From Galeopsis tetrahit (lineage: Eukaryota > Streptophyta > Magnoliopsida > Lamiales > Lamiaceae), in assembly GCA_963675135.1 (NCBI GenBank), contig OY776129.1, forward strand, positions 47,752,141-47,816,140: DNA of 64,000 nucleotides. Reading direction: 5' to 3'. The position numbers were made by a program, and so were the translations under genes. Below, piece by piece: positions 13,301 to 26,020 of the stretch (its first letter is position 1; every line of letters begins with the position of its first letter). The notes below the pieces were generated by a model. It saw nothing but the letters and a program-made list of their open reading frames with translations, did not search any database and had not been told where the DNA came from.

Positions 13301-14489
13301 GGTTTTTATGGCTCAACCCCCTGGTTTTGTCGATCCTCGGCTCCCTGATCATGTCTGTAAATTGAAGAAGGCACTATATGGTCTCCGCCAAGCTCCATTA
13401 GCTTGGTTTCAGCGCTTCAGCTCCTTCTTGCTCAGCATTGGCTTCAAGGAATGCAAGTCTGACTCTTCGCTGTTTTTCCTATTCCAAGGCTCCTCGATCA
13501 TCTACCTCCTCTTATATGTCGATGATATTATTGTCACTGGCAACAACTCATCTACACTTGCTCGTTTTATTTCTCGGGCACACAAGGAGTTCGCCCTCAA
13601 GGACCTTGGTCGCCTTAATTATTTTCTGGGTTTGGAAATCTCCTACACCTCTTCCGGGCTGTTCGTCGGGCAGTCCAAGTATGCTCGTGAAATACTTGAG
13701 CGAGCAGACCTCCAAGATTCCAAACCTATCGCCACCCCCCTGGCTGTCGGCGAGAACCTGGTCGGCACTGGTGATCCATTCTCGGATCCGACCCTTAATC
13801 GCTCATTGGTGGGTGCCCTACAGTACCTCACCATCACTCGACCTGATCTATCCTTCTCGGTAAATCACGTCAGTCAGTTTCTCCAAGCGCCGACCAGAGA
13901 CCACTTCTCGGCCGTGAAGAGGATTCTTCGCTATGTCAAACACACTCTCAATTATGGCCTCACCTTCACTCGTCGCCCAGACTCTTCCGTGGTCGCCTAC
14001 TCGGATGCCGATTGGGCTCGTTGCATTGAGACTCGTCGTTCTACCTATGGTTACTCAGTCTTTCTAGGTGGAAATCTGGTCTCGTGGAGTGCAAAGAAAC
14101 AGCCCACTGTTGCTCGCTCCAGTTGCGAATCGAAGTATCGTGCCTTAGCCAACGCAGCTGCCGAGGTCGTTTGGCTAACTTCTCTGCTCGGCGAGCTACG
14201 AGTTCCGCTGCCTGCTCGCCCGGTTCTGCTCTCCGACAACAACAGTGCACTTTTTCTCAGCCAGAATCCGGTCGCACACAAACGAGCAAAACACATTGAC
14301 ATCGACTGTCACTTTGTTCGTGAGCTCGTCACCTCTGGAAAACTGTCCACACAGTTTGTCCCTACACATCTTCAGCTGGCTGACATCTTCACAAAGAGTC
14401 TTCCTCGCCCGACGTTCGAGTTCCTTCGTTCCAAGCTCTGCGTTTTTCCTCATCCCACGCATCGCTTGACGGGGGATATTAAGGAGTGA
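10323..14489 (+). pseudogene. copia gag-pol polyprotein with three in-frame stops
   Basis: One frame of 1388 codons runs from the ATG at 10323 to the stop at 14489, interrupted only by TAG 12207-12209, TAA 12273-12275 and TAG 12570-12572. Domains in order are a gag of the UBN2/Retrotran_gag type (about residues 10-200), a zinc knuckle (CQICRGEHYANKC, from residue 252, one residue shorter than CX2CX4HX4C) and protease (VDSGAS, Asp313). They are followed by the pre-integrase zinc domain and the integrase core with Asp506, Asp569 and Glu605 (DD35E spacing kept). Reverse transcriptase carries YVDD at residue 1065, and RNase H (SDADWA, KHIDIDCHFVRE) ends the frame. All three stops fall between the integrase core and the reverse transcriptase. 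Each is one transition away from the codon expected in the family (Trp, Gln, Gln). No frameshift is present. As it stands it makes at most gag-protease-integrase. Confidence 0.93.
14466..14476 (+). other. Polypurine tract of the copia element
   Basis: TTGACGGGGGA directly precedes the 3' LTR. It is the expected plus-strand primer site. Confidence 0.75.
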
Positions 14490-14654
14490 TTGCCTCACCC
14501 CTAGTTAATAGCTCTTATCAATATTAATTGTATATTAAAATACTTTTATGTATATCCCTACATTCATGTAATTAGTTACTTTGTACATCTTCACTATAAA
14601 TACAAGTTATACCTCCTCACCATAATTAACGGTGATCAAATCTCATTATTCACA
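14477..14654 (+). repeat. 3' LTR of the copia element
   Basis: 178 bp, identical to the 5' LTR except for one base near its end. It is followed by the CTAAG duplication at 14655-14659. Confidence 0.93.
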
Positions 14655-14659
14655 CTAAG

Positions 14660-17600
14660 CCCCATGCCTCACCTTCATCAACTATATTAATTAAACACAT
14701 CTACCTTTTAATTTATCCTTTAATTTGTTAAGATTATCGCGTGATTAGAGTAGATAATTTAATAATAAAAAAAAAAACTTTTTAAAAAGAAGAATGTTAA
14801 TATGTGGCTTGAGAATTACTCAAACCTCCGTGGGCCAGTACGAGTATGCAGTCACACTAGGATTCTGCGTCGCCCGAGGTAGTGCAAGTGCAATAAATAA
14901 AAACAAATTGTAAATTTTAATTTATAAAAATAAAAATATAATTAAGCCCCAAGTTATGGGTTCCTAAATACGTTAAGCAACAATCATCTCTCTGTTCCTC
15001 TTTTCTGCCTAATCCTTTTTATGGTTCGTTAAGCTAAATTCTCACACATCCCAATTAACTAAGATTTTTTTAATTAGTTTAACTACTCCATAGATGATTA
15101 TTGGCAGTGATCTTGTGCACAAAATTGGGGAATGAGAATGAGACATTTTCACGTTACCTAGGACTGCAATTAAGACTTAAGTTTTACTATATCATACTCT
15201 TTATATAATATGGTTGTTTCATCTAATACATATAGAGTTTGCTCTGACTTTAATTGAGACACACGTTAATGGACGGTGAAATTGATCTTAGAAATTATTT
15301 CATCTAAAGTGACCTTTTTTTTTACTAATCGTTAGGAATTAATATACAAGAATTAATTCTCCACCTCTCTACAAGACGACCTGGGTTCGATTCCTGTTGA
15401 AAGCAAATTACGTTGAATCAATTTTAAAATAAAAATACACACAAGATTCAAATTTTAAGCATAACAACAAAAAATGAAATGATAAATTACCTGTCTTCAA
15501 ACGTAACATATATTAATATATTTTTAAAAGGCCAGAAATTTGAGTTGGAACCAATTAATCAAAAATTATAATAATTATGTTTAAAGTAAAGTATGAATCA
15601 CCTTTAGAGAAATTGATAGACCATCCAACATTTAAAATTAAACTTACAAGTGTGAACTGTGAAGTGCGTTTGTCAATTCATATATGCAAATCTATCATCA
15701 TTAAAGCCTATTAATAATGCAGTTTTTGTGTGTTAAGGTTTCTTTCTTTACTGACTTTTTGTTAATAATGTATTTGGTCATTCTCATTCCTAGTAAAATA
15801 TATTTATAGTTTTCACCAAAACTTAAATTTTTTTAAAAAAATATTGAATTAATTATAGGTTATATGTTGAAAACTATGCAAGGGTATTTTGTTGTATCAT
15901 TAATCAAGGTGGGGGTCCTATAAAAAAGAAGTAGACGGCGCCAACTCTAATCTACCTTGTCGAGGCATGCTCCAAATTTGAACATTTTATTAATTAATTA
16001 ATATTAATAATTGTCCTAAATATATATCATGCATCCATTCATTAATAATTATTATAATACTAATATTTGAGGTTAATAAACTATACTCCTATATGGTTTG
16101 GTTCAACTGATGAAAGATGTCATAAAATAGATTGTGGTCTATAAGATGCATGCATCATGTTTTCAGGACCATGCATTTATTTATTTATTAAGATGCATAT
16201 ATATATATATGTATCATTTTTAAGTGCTTTTAATATTTGCGCGCATATATAAATTTGTAATCTTACTTCGGTGGTATATATGTACTTAACTCAAAATCGA
16301 CTAAATAATTCTAGTTCAAATTGGGCAACTAAAAGATTATTCTAATTTTTTTATGTAGTTTTTTCTGAAATCGATTAAATAATCATCTACTTCAATTCTT
16401 ATATCTAGTTCTGAATCTATTTTTCTATCAATTTTTTTCTTCTTTCCTTACGTGTACTAATCCGGTTCTCTACAAAAAAAAAAATCATTATCTCTTTCTA
16501 ATTTTCTTTTCCTTTTCTATCAATTCTCTTTATCAATTACTAATTTTTATGGTTAATTTAACATATGTATACATTTAAAATAAAAAATTACATAGAATTT
16601 ATTAAGTAAAAATTTAAATATAACTAGCCTTAATTATTAGGCACTTGGTCAGGGTCGAATGTCGTGTATATAGCATAATATTATTTGACTCTTGTTATAT
16701 GTACAAAACCGAAGACAACAACTCTCAATTTGTAAACAAGCTTTAATAGTATCTATTTTTGCTTCATTTAATTTTGTGAATACAACCGGAACGTACATGT
16801 AATTTACAATTAAGAAAGAATTCTAGAAGAAATATATCTTCGCCATATCTACATACAAGATCTAGAATACATATATATAAATTAAATCTGTGTAAATAAT
16901 TGAAGACTATATATCTTCTAAAGTCTTCTATTTAATTCCGTAATAATATATATAATTATTGCACCTTTTCGATTTCATTTTCATACTCTTAATTTGGCGT
17001 GGGAGGGGTGGGTTTGAAATTGGTGAAGAGTATATATATAAAAATAAATAGAGAATGCAAATTTATATCCACCAACTACTCCTCATCCTCAACCTTATCT
17101 CTTAACAACCAATTTTCTTCCAAATCTATCTCATAACAATTACATACTATATTCCACCCTTCTTATATATTATTAACATTTACAAGTTACAAACGAAAAA
17201 GCTCGTCACTTTTTCATAAAATTATTGCAAAAATGTATAATGACCAGAATAACCTCCGGTTAATTTTTTGTAGCTCACTTCACTTGTCATAAACGCAAAG
17301 GCAATTAAAATTTGTCCCTGGTGAGGCAGGCAAAAAGCAACCCCCCCACTCTTGCTTACACGGCCGATTAAATTCCAAACTTTCAACAAAATCCATACAA
17401 CAAATATTATTATTATTATTATTACATGTATGCATGCATGGGATTTTCATCTGCACTTGGAGTCATAATTTCTAAGTTGCTTGTAATAAATCTACAGGTA
17501 ATGGAAGGGAACAGGTGGAAAAAAATCTATTTTTGTTTAAGTACCCTTGCGAAAGATTTTTCTAGAAATTCATGTGGTTGAAGGCTAAAGTTGGTCAATT

Positions 17601-20126
17601 TGAGTGAGACAGTCGCTCGAATTACTATTCATCTATAAAGCAAATAAATCATTTTTTTTCAGTACCAATTAACGTCTCTTCGGTGGTTGATTAATTGAAG
17701 AGGGAAAATTATTGTATGGATCATTTTCATTTTGACAATATGATCAATTTACTATTGAAATATATTAGTCGTAATGTTAAATAATATTACTTATTAAATT
17801 ATTGAAAGGTATTGTTTAAATTGAGGCGAGGCAATTGCAATTGCAATTTTTTTTTATCTTTTGCAGAAACAATTCCATAGAAAAAAGACTAATTAAGAAT
17901 TATTTGTTTATATTATCAAAATATATTACTACTCTGTATGTTGCAAATTATTAATTTAAAAGTATAAGGAAAAAAATTAATTAAAGAATACTAGAGGTAG
18001 TGTTTTAGGTGGGAATAATTGAAAAGTAATGAGAAATAAATAGTCAATTTGACAAATCATCGTGAACAGAATTTATACTCTAAAAATACACACACGTATG
18101 TATATATATAGAAAGTGATATAGAAGATCTAATTATAGATTTTAAATCCTACGAGCACGTTCAAACAGGCACGCTTCTAATTAAGTAACGAGAATTTTTT
18201 TTTATTTTTTTTTTTTAAATCATATGTATATAGTACATATATTGAGGTAATTAAGAAAATTATGATTTAAGATGATGGTATCACGTGCGTAGGCGTGTGT
18301 GCGTATCCGAAGGACTGTATTTACGAGAAAATAACCTAACAAATGCGTTAAGCAACATCCTCTGCCCACTCAGAAGTTTGTTCAGATGTTAATTAATTTA
18401 ACTCCTTACATTCTAATTAAAATTAATCGATTTTTACACTCACATACCGACATTATATATAAAAGTATAATAGTATGAATTAGCAAGAAGAAGAAGAAGT
18501 TGATACATTCTCACGTTAGTCTCAAACCTTGTCTCTATAGCTTCTTAAGATTTTCTGTTAATTAATAATCCCTTAAAATTTGACTGATTTTAATTGCAGG
18601 TTAATTTTTAATACAATACACGTATATATGTCCCACGGACATTTAATTTGGAAATAAAAGTCATATCATTTGCAAAGCTTTGGTTAAACTTTTCAATGTG
18701 ACGAGCATGATTTTAGTAACTTTTTCTTCAAATTTAATGTATGCATGGATTAGCAACTTTCTTTAAATTTTTACGACATGATAATTCACCTCGTGAGTTT
18801 TCATTACATGTGGTCCGATGTGGTTTAAATAAATTTTTCTTTGACCACTAGATATAAGTTAGTAGTAAATTAATTTGACCAAGATACTTATAGAAGGTAG
18901 TATCATATTACTATAAATCAGCAGAAAATAGAAAATATTAAAAGCCCATATCATATTATGAAACCTAAACGAGGTAAAAATATGTGAGCAGGATCCCCAA
19001 TTTAATTAAAATTATGTATTAATTACGTTTAATTCCCATTTTACGAAAACGCATTGCAATCTCAATTTTGAATTTCTTATTAAAAACATATCCAAATTAC
19101 ATTGAACGCCATTTTAACCTAAACGTACACTCGAGAAATAGTTGAGAATAAGTAAAGTTAATTCAAATTTATTTTAATCCAGACAATTACGAATGAAGTT
19201 ATTTATTAAATTAATAAATTTCAAAGAATTTATCATGATATTCTTCTATATATAACGTACATTCATATCTGTGGTCATAATTACATGCACCGCCACTTCA
19301 TGAAAGATTATATATATAAAAGCTGAGAAGTACACAAATTAACGTATCGAAATCATGCATCTAAACAAGTTAATTAGAAGCAATCAAAAAATGTGAGAAC
19401 ATTAACTTGAAATTCACTTGAACCGCAGTTAAAGAAAGTAAATAGGCAGCAGCATTAGGAATTTAGGTACAAGTAATTAACAAGAGATCGAGTGAGACGG
19501 GGGCACGCTTCACATGAACCAAGATATATGGTCCAACCTCACATTTCTTGCCTTGGTTTCACCAAAACCAACCATATATATTCCAACCACACAATATACA
19601 ATTTAATCAAAATATATTATAATGACAAAGTATTGTACACGTATATACCGTACAATTCAAGTGTATTTTTTAATTTGTTTTACTAAAGCGTATTAGTTAG
19701 TGAATATTAGTTATTTCATGAAAAATATTACTCCATCTTTTTCATTTTAGATTCATCATTTAATTTACTGTGTGAAGTTTAAATACCAGAGTTGTTTATT
19801 AGTATTAAATGAGATAAAATAAAAAATATGAAAATCTTTAATTAGAGTAATAAAATATTGCGAGTAATAATTAAAGTATTAACATTTGACGTAATTTTGA
19901 AATGTTTATAGTATAAAGTGAAGATTATTTTAATTAATATAAGATTAAAAAATGATGATTATAATTTGGTACGTCCATTTTTTTTATTTAAAAAATGAAT
20001 TTAAAATGAAACAGAATAACACGCATATAATTTAGATATGTCTTGTACGAAAATCATGATAGTTATTTACAACCACAAAATAGTTATTAACATAGCTTAT
20101 ATTCATCAATTGATTCAAAGAGCATA
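14660..20126. other. AT-rich intergenic stretch, no gene seen
   Basis: No convincing gene. A lone B-box-like sequence (GGGTTCGATTCC, near 15371) could be the relic of a tRNA-derived SINE, but no A box or duplication supports it. An (ATT)n microsatellite lies at about 17405-17424, and there is a short (AT)n run near 16198. Confidence 0.5.
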
Positions 20127-20427
20127 CTCCCTCCTCCGTTCAATTTTATTATTTCCACCTCCTTTTTTTTGTTAATTTTATTATGCTCATTTTCTTTTTA
20201 AAAATAATACTATTCACACTACTTTATCTCCACCCTCCAACCATCACTTATTTACTCAAATTGACACTAATTTTATTAATAAATAATCACTTTACCTATA
20301 AATGGACCTCACAACATCCCATCATACCCCCCAACTTATCTACTTTATACATAAACTAATCAATATTCATTAAAATTCGTGTCCGAAGAAGTGGTCAAGT
20401 GGGCATAATAAAATTGGATGGAAAGAG
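20127..20427. mobile_element. Stowaway-like MITE
   Basis: The inverted ends are CTCCCTCCTCCGTTCAATTT on the left and, at the right, the imperfect complement AAATTGGATGGAAAGAG. TA flanks both sides. At ~300 bp with no coding capacity it fits the Tc1/Mariner-type Stowaway class. Confidence 0.7.
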
Positions 20428-20988
20428 TATATATATAATATTGATCATATATATATGTATGTAAGATCCGAAATATTATTCAATTAAAAAATGTATAATG
20501 CTAAGTTTTGATAGAGTTGGAACAAACTCAAGTTATTGACAATATATGGAAAAATAAGAAAAGAGAAATAGTAATTTACAGTATTTGTTAGTAGAGGCTG
20601 GTGCATATGATCATGCATACGTAGAGTGCAGTTGCATGCAAAGGTGGAAATTAAGGAAACATCGCCACGTAGTGAGAGGTGGCATTACCTGTTCCCGAAC
20701 CTCCTAACAAAAAGGTGGCCCCCAACTAACTCTCCAAGAATCACATTCTTGCTTCAACCTTTCAAACCCATTTTTTTACTTTCCTTTTAAATTTCTTTAA
20801 ATTAACAATCTTAAAACAGGTTTTTATCTATTGCCCTCAATTTTAATTATCTCTCCATTTTTTTCTACTATATAATGCTAAAAACCCGATTTGTTTAGTA
20901 TAAGTACCAAATCAATATGTTAATTTAATGTTGGTAGTATATGAATATCCTTGTATGTAAGTTGTGTACTTTATGTATATATATTTTA

Positions 20989-21279
20989 CTCCCTCCGTCC
21001 CGTGATTATTTGCACACTTTCTTTAACGAGCGTCCCAACATTATTTGCACACTCTAAAAAAGGAAATAACTCACATAATTTTTACCAATATTACCCCTCC
21101 TTTATTTTACTTGGGCCCACAACTTAACTCAATTTATAACTTTAGTCAAATCTCCACCCACTTTAGTCAATGAATTACCAATAATACCCCTCCTTTATTT
21201 TACCATACACATCACTATATTCCATTTTCTTAATTTTTGTGCCGGTCAAACCATGCACAAAATCCTGGGACGGAGGGAG
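20989..21279. mobile_element. Stowaway-like MITE, CTCCCTCCGTCCC family
   Basis: 291 bp. It starts CTCCCTCCGTCCCGTGATTA and ends CTGGGACGGAGGGAG, flanked by TA. It shares its terminal 30 bp with the copy at 36120-36418, so both belong to one subfamily. Confidence 0.85.
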
Positions 21280-21444
21280 TATTTTACATCGAATTTTATG
21301 AGTTTAAATATTGAATAATACTAATATATTATTCATTAATATTTCTCTTATTTCAAATATGCCACTGTTTACCCCTTCAAATTTAGAGAAGGGGCGTAAT
21401 AATTAATCAAACAAATTGTATCATTAATTTTAATTCATTTTTTC

Positions 21445-21611
21445 AAGCTCGAAGTGGTTTGAGCATCACTACTTATACTTAGGCCTTTGATCCTGATCGA
21501 GTTCGAGTCTTATACATTCAAGAGACGTGTGATTTGCATCTCCGCTCCCTCAGTTCTTTGTCCACGTCTCGTCCCTGTTGTCCCCCCTCTCTCTCTTTCT
21601 CTCTCTCTATG
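21445..21611 (+). mobile_element. SINE with tRNA-like head
   Basis: The first ~75 bp match a pol III tRNA-type promoter: an A-box-like GCTCGAAGTGG and a B-box-like GAGTTCGAGTC about 45 bp further on. The head resembles that of the SINE at 22560-22684. A CT-rich tail ends at 21610. An imperfect 15-bp duplication flanks it (21430-21444 and 21612-21626, two mismatches). It has no coding capacity and would depend on LINE enzymes. Confidence 0.6.
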
Positions 21612-22559
21612 TTAATTTATTTTTACTTCTAAATTGTTAGACAATTAACATAAATAAATTGATTTTATGTCGGTTCGAATTTTTAGTTGAGATAAAATTC
21701 TTTTATCGAGTTTAAACTTTTAGATGAAATTACTTTTTTTTTACAACTGAGTTTAGGCTTGTCCAAGTCTGGATCCTACTGAAAACAACTCTCTACCCCT
21801 ATTAAATTATTCACTCAGTGAGTTTTCTTCCCAAATGGATCCAAGTGTTCAAATGAGTAGATACCATAATTCGACCCATAAATGAAGTATTTGAACAATT
21901 TTAACATAAAATGAAAAGGTTAAAACTTAAAACTTTATTTGCCTCTGTTAAAACAGATCTCAATTCGAGATGTGGTTTTATTAATACTTGAGAATTTATG
22001 AAAATATATGAAATTAAGGAAATAAATTTTGTAACGAGGACTCGGGTAATTAATAAATATTTATTGCATTTAAAGGAGCATTTAGTACAAGAAAATCTAA
22101 ACACACAATACATATACGACCCATGATTGACTTTATAAACTCAGTCATGAATATTTTGAGAAATTCAACTTTTTTTAGGATAAGGTGTAATTGTGTAAAT
22201 AGCACAATCTTTTGTGTTTTTTCATAAAATTAAATTCTAGAATTGATACTCCACTAGCCCTTGACCAAAAAAAAAAAAAAAAGGAAAAAACTTCGTCCCT
22301 TCACAGAATTAAAAAGAGTATTCCACATGCATGTCCTGGCCTTCACATAATTAAATAGATTGTTCCATTTTATTTTTCAAGGAAGCTCACCAATATGATT
22401 ATAATATTATTATCTAAATTCGTATTAAGATTTTTATTTTTTGCAATACTCGAAAACTACAAGAAATATACTATAAGTCTATAACCACACTAATTTTTTA
22501 TTTTTTTTAAATTAAGTAGATCAAGTGAGATGAACTCCACTGACAAAGTAACTCGTTCC

Positions 22560-22684
22560 TTTTTTTTTTTTTTTTTTTTTAATGGAAATTAAATACTCAT
22601 CCCTTTTTCCCCTCCTCATGACTCGAACACAGGACCTAAGACCTAGGTAGTGGTGCTCTAACCACTTGAGCTATCCCACTTTGT
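22560..22684 (-). mobile_element. tRNA-derived SINE with poly(A) tail
   Basis: Read on the minus strand, it opens with GGGATAGCTCAAGTGGTTAG (A box inside), has a B box GTGTTCGAGTC, and ends in a ~20-base A run (plus-strand T run 22560-22580). A 16-bp target duplication CAAAGTAACTCGTTCC is present on both sides (22544-22559 and 22685-22700). Promoter boxes, A-tail and long direct repeats together make this a clear SINE insertion. At ~125 bp it is short for the class. Confidence 0.85.
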
Positions 22685-23850
22685 CAAAGTAACTCGTTCC
22701 TTCCATTAAAAAAAAAAAGCAAACTCGTTCTCTTTTATTCCACTTCTAAAATAAAATATATTAATAATAATATTTGAACAAATTAATTAAAATAAATCAA
22801 GATTTTTGGGCTCCTCCCCCTTCAATCTTTGGAATAATTATATATTTTTACCACATTCTTTTTGCTGGAGAAGGCTATGCATAAAAGAACCAAATCAAAC
22901 CAAGGGATGAAACCTTAATGAGGTTAGGGAAAATCTTTCATAAATATTAAAAGACACACAATTAAACATTTAAATTAAGAAATAAAATAAAAAGGGCGCA
23001 TGCACATATAAAATGTAACGTCCTATTCAGTGGCCCCAGTAACGTTGGAAGATCTCAACCACTAGAGTCACGCCTGCATTTACAATTGATGTAATTTTTG
23101 TATTATTATTATTTAGTCAACCCCATAAGTCTAATCAAATTATCTCCCCCGAGTTATTTCGTTTTACTTTCTAAACCTATTACTACATTAATATATTTTT
23201 CTTCACTCAATAATGCTACAAAATTATTTAACCAAGAAATTGTTGAGCATATAGAGTTAACTCTATATAGCCGACCTCCAATTGAACGACAAAAAACAGT
23301 AGTATAAAAATTGATTATGTAGAATTTTCTCAAAACATTATTGAGGCGAAAGTAACGTACGTTTAAGTCAATTATGGGCCTAATTTCAATTTCGAAATCT
23401 CAATTATATTTTGTTTGATATTTTGAATTTTGAAACCTAACACGATGGGTGCTAATTAAACAATAAGTTTTGGGTTTACCCTATAATCAAACAATTTTAC
23501 ACATTTCCTTTATTGTTTTCATTCGTTTTACAATAAGTGAAGTTTACAGTATTATTTTTTGAATTAAAAAGGGGTATGTATTGACAAGTTTGTCCATAAT
23601 TGATAAATGAGATCCTGATCCAATCAATTTTCTTAATTTTAGTTCATTAATGAGAAAATATTTACATTGTGAGTAGATTAACTAATAAAGTAAGTTTCCG
23701 TAAAAAAAAAAAAAAAATTAATAAAGTAAGTTATAAATTATGAGATTTTATAAAGTTAAAAAAAGAAGAGTAAATGGAAGAAATAGTGCAAAAAATGTTA
23801 AAACATCACTTAATTGTGTATAAGTAAAAAAAAAAAACTAAAACATCACT

Positions 23851-23911
23851 GTTTTTTTTATGTCACGGTATCCGATCTAAGGATCCACTAATTTGGGGGT
23901 GGTCCCGTTTA
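23851..23911 (-). mobile_element. Tiny retroposon, 61 bp, with 15-bp duplication
   Basis: The insert lies between two copies of AACTAAAACATCACT (23836-23850 and 23912-23926). On the minus strand it ends in an A run. The body (GGATCCTTAGATCGGATACC and neighbours) has no recognisable tRNA boxes. It is probably a severely 5'-truncated LINE or SINE copy. Confidence 0.65.
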
Positions 23912-24410
23912 AACTAAAACATCACTTATTGTAGAATGTAGGGAGTATAATTCAAGGGTTTATAAAACTCCAAGTCAGTCTCAGATATTGAAATTGAGCA
24001 TCCGTCACACGTATAAGATTGTCGAACACAAATTTATCTAAAAATTAATGTATAAATAAAAGATATGCATATATATAATTTTAAACTAAAATTAGACGGT
24101 AAATTTCTTAGTATATATAATGATAAAAGAGATAAAAAGAAAGGGGTGAGTTGTTTGACTGATGAGGTTGAGAAATTGACAAGGCGAGGTGCAACTCCCC
24201 TCCTTTTAAGTAAAGGAACCAACAACTACCAATATTAAGCGATGCGATAAACACCACCACATAAACGTGGTCAACATCACTAACACAAAGTCCTAATTAC
24301 AATATTAAAATACTTGACGTCAGAATCCGAAAACTGGAGTAATTGTTAATGCCGACCATATATTTTGACAGTTTTTTCTTCAATTTTTAGATTTCTTTTT
24401 AGTTGATATA

Positions 24411-24883
24411 CTTCTCCATTCAATTTCATTATTGTGTAAAATTTCATAACATGAAAAAACTAAAGTAAAGTTATTAAGAAATGTGTTGCAAAATTTAAGA
24501 AATGTGTAAGAAAATGTCCTAATTTACACCCCCTTGGGATGACACACAATTTAAGAAATGTGTAAGAAAATGTGTAATGATTTATGTTTTGAGGAGTAGT
24601 TTTGTAAAGTTTTATGAATAAAGTAAAGTAAAAAGAATGTGAAAAAGTAATGACATATGTATATTTTGAGGGTGGGGGGTTATCATGAATATATTTATTT
24701 TTATGCATAATAAACGGAATAACACAAATAAACAAGGAATTCGTGTTCTTCCAAATATCTAATAACAAGAAAAAAAAAAAAAAAAGAATTAAAATAATTA
24801 AGATATTTCTTTTTATAGGGTGTGCAAATTGGTATGAGACATTATATATGAAAAGTGTGTAAATTTATGTGGAACAAAGGGAG
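24411..24883. mobile_element. Stowaway-like MITE, diverged
   Basis: It is bounded by CTTCTCCATTCAATTTC and AACAAAGGGAG with TA on both sides. The interior closely resembles the MITE at 37512-37794 (AAGAAATGTGTAAGAAAATG, then TTATGAATAAAGTAAAGTAA). A ~25-bp segment of that interior is present twice (24487-24520 and 24549-24580), which explains the larger size. Confidence 0.6.
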
Positions 24884-24889
24884 TATAAT

Positions 24890-26015
24890 TTTATTTTTAA
24901 ATTTCTACATACATCTCAATTTTAAAAAATTATATCCAAATAAAAAAAAATCATTCACCTCTAATCAGTGAATCAAGAAAAAGAAAAAAAAAACGTATTC
25001 AATATACTTTAAATAATCACAAAAATTAAAACCCTGAATTTTCACAAAAACTAACGAAACTGCATAAAAGATGGATATTAAGTGTACCAAATTTACTCAT
25101 TTTGTTCGATAGAAAACTCTGAATGTCAAGTATGTACGATTGGAACTCTTCATTTCAAATTTGAACTCACTTTTTTTATTCTTCTTATTTCACCCCGTTT
25201 CTTTCGTTCTGTTAGTGAATAATACGGAGTAATTTTTTTTTTTAGAATTGAATTATAGTAATTGTCTAGTAATATTGAGGTGTGTATTAATTTTTTAAAA
25301 AATAGTATATTTTATGTGGATGTGTATAGTAATTGCAGTCATGAGGTTTGTATAGTATGGAGTATAAAATTGAGGTTTGTTTAGCGGCCTTGTTATTCTT
25401 CTCATAATGACACTTTTTTTTACTCAATTTTATTATTATTAGTATTTTTTAAATAATAATATTCTCATTACTTTATTTTCAACATAGTTTTTGCAAGTAT
25501 ACATGTTGTATTTATTTAAAATCATACAAATTATTTTTGAACAAATTACTGACGGTATATATGTAACGTATGTTCTAGATCAAACTCCTTATATACAATT
25601 AATAATTTTTTATTAGTCCATGAATCATTAATTTAAGGAAATGTACGTAACACCCTAAATGAAATTATGTAAAAATGTGAAGGATCATTCCACCATGCAA
25701 GAACATCCTCTGTGCTTCGAACCTATCTCATATCCAACAAATAATGTTTCGCTTTCTAATATTTATATTATTGATTAACGTTATTATTGTTGTTAACAAA
25801 GGTAATAATGTGAAAAGAAAAATAAAATGAAGACACTTTTGTGGATAAATAAATAAGCAGTTCATCAAAACATCAAAATAATCAGTGTTCTCTAATTAAA
25901 ATCAAGGTTGAAAATGTCAGTATTTGTAAAATTATCGATAGATCAATTAAATATCTGTAAATTTTATAAATTTAATAGAACAATGTGAAACATTTTACAT
26001 CCGTGATAAATTATA
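24890..26015. other. AT-rich intergenic stretch, no gene seen
   Basis: No coding frame, RNA gene or clear element boundary was recognised. Confidence 0.5.
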
Positions 26016-26020
26016 AAATA

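Larger units (their letters stand above)
10014..14654 (+). mobile_element. Ty1/copia LTR retrotransposon, structurally complete
   Basis: Two 178-bp LTRs (10014-10191 and 14477-14654) differ by one base in my comparison. The element is flanked by the 5-bp duplication CTAAG (10009-10013 and 14655-14659). A primer-binding site follows the left LTR and a purine tract precedes the right one. The order gag, protease, integrase, reverse transcriptase, RNase H is that of Ty1/copia. Short LTRs and the gag type suggest the Ale/Retrofit group, but that is inference. The LTR ends are TA...CA rather than TG...CA. The insertion is recent, yet the coding frame carries three stops. Confidence 0.95.

Noticed and set aside
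15345..15400. B-box-like GGGTTCGATTCC, possible SINE or tRNA
   Set aside because: No A box at the right distance, no tail and no duplication.
14950..18540. Loose similarity between about 14960-15180 and 18330-18540
   Set aside because: Only short shared words such as GTTAAGCAACA and TTCACGTTA; not enough to call a duplication without an alignment.
24034..24225. 63-aa minus-strand open frame
   Set aside because: No supporting feature of any kind.
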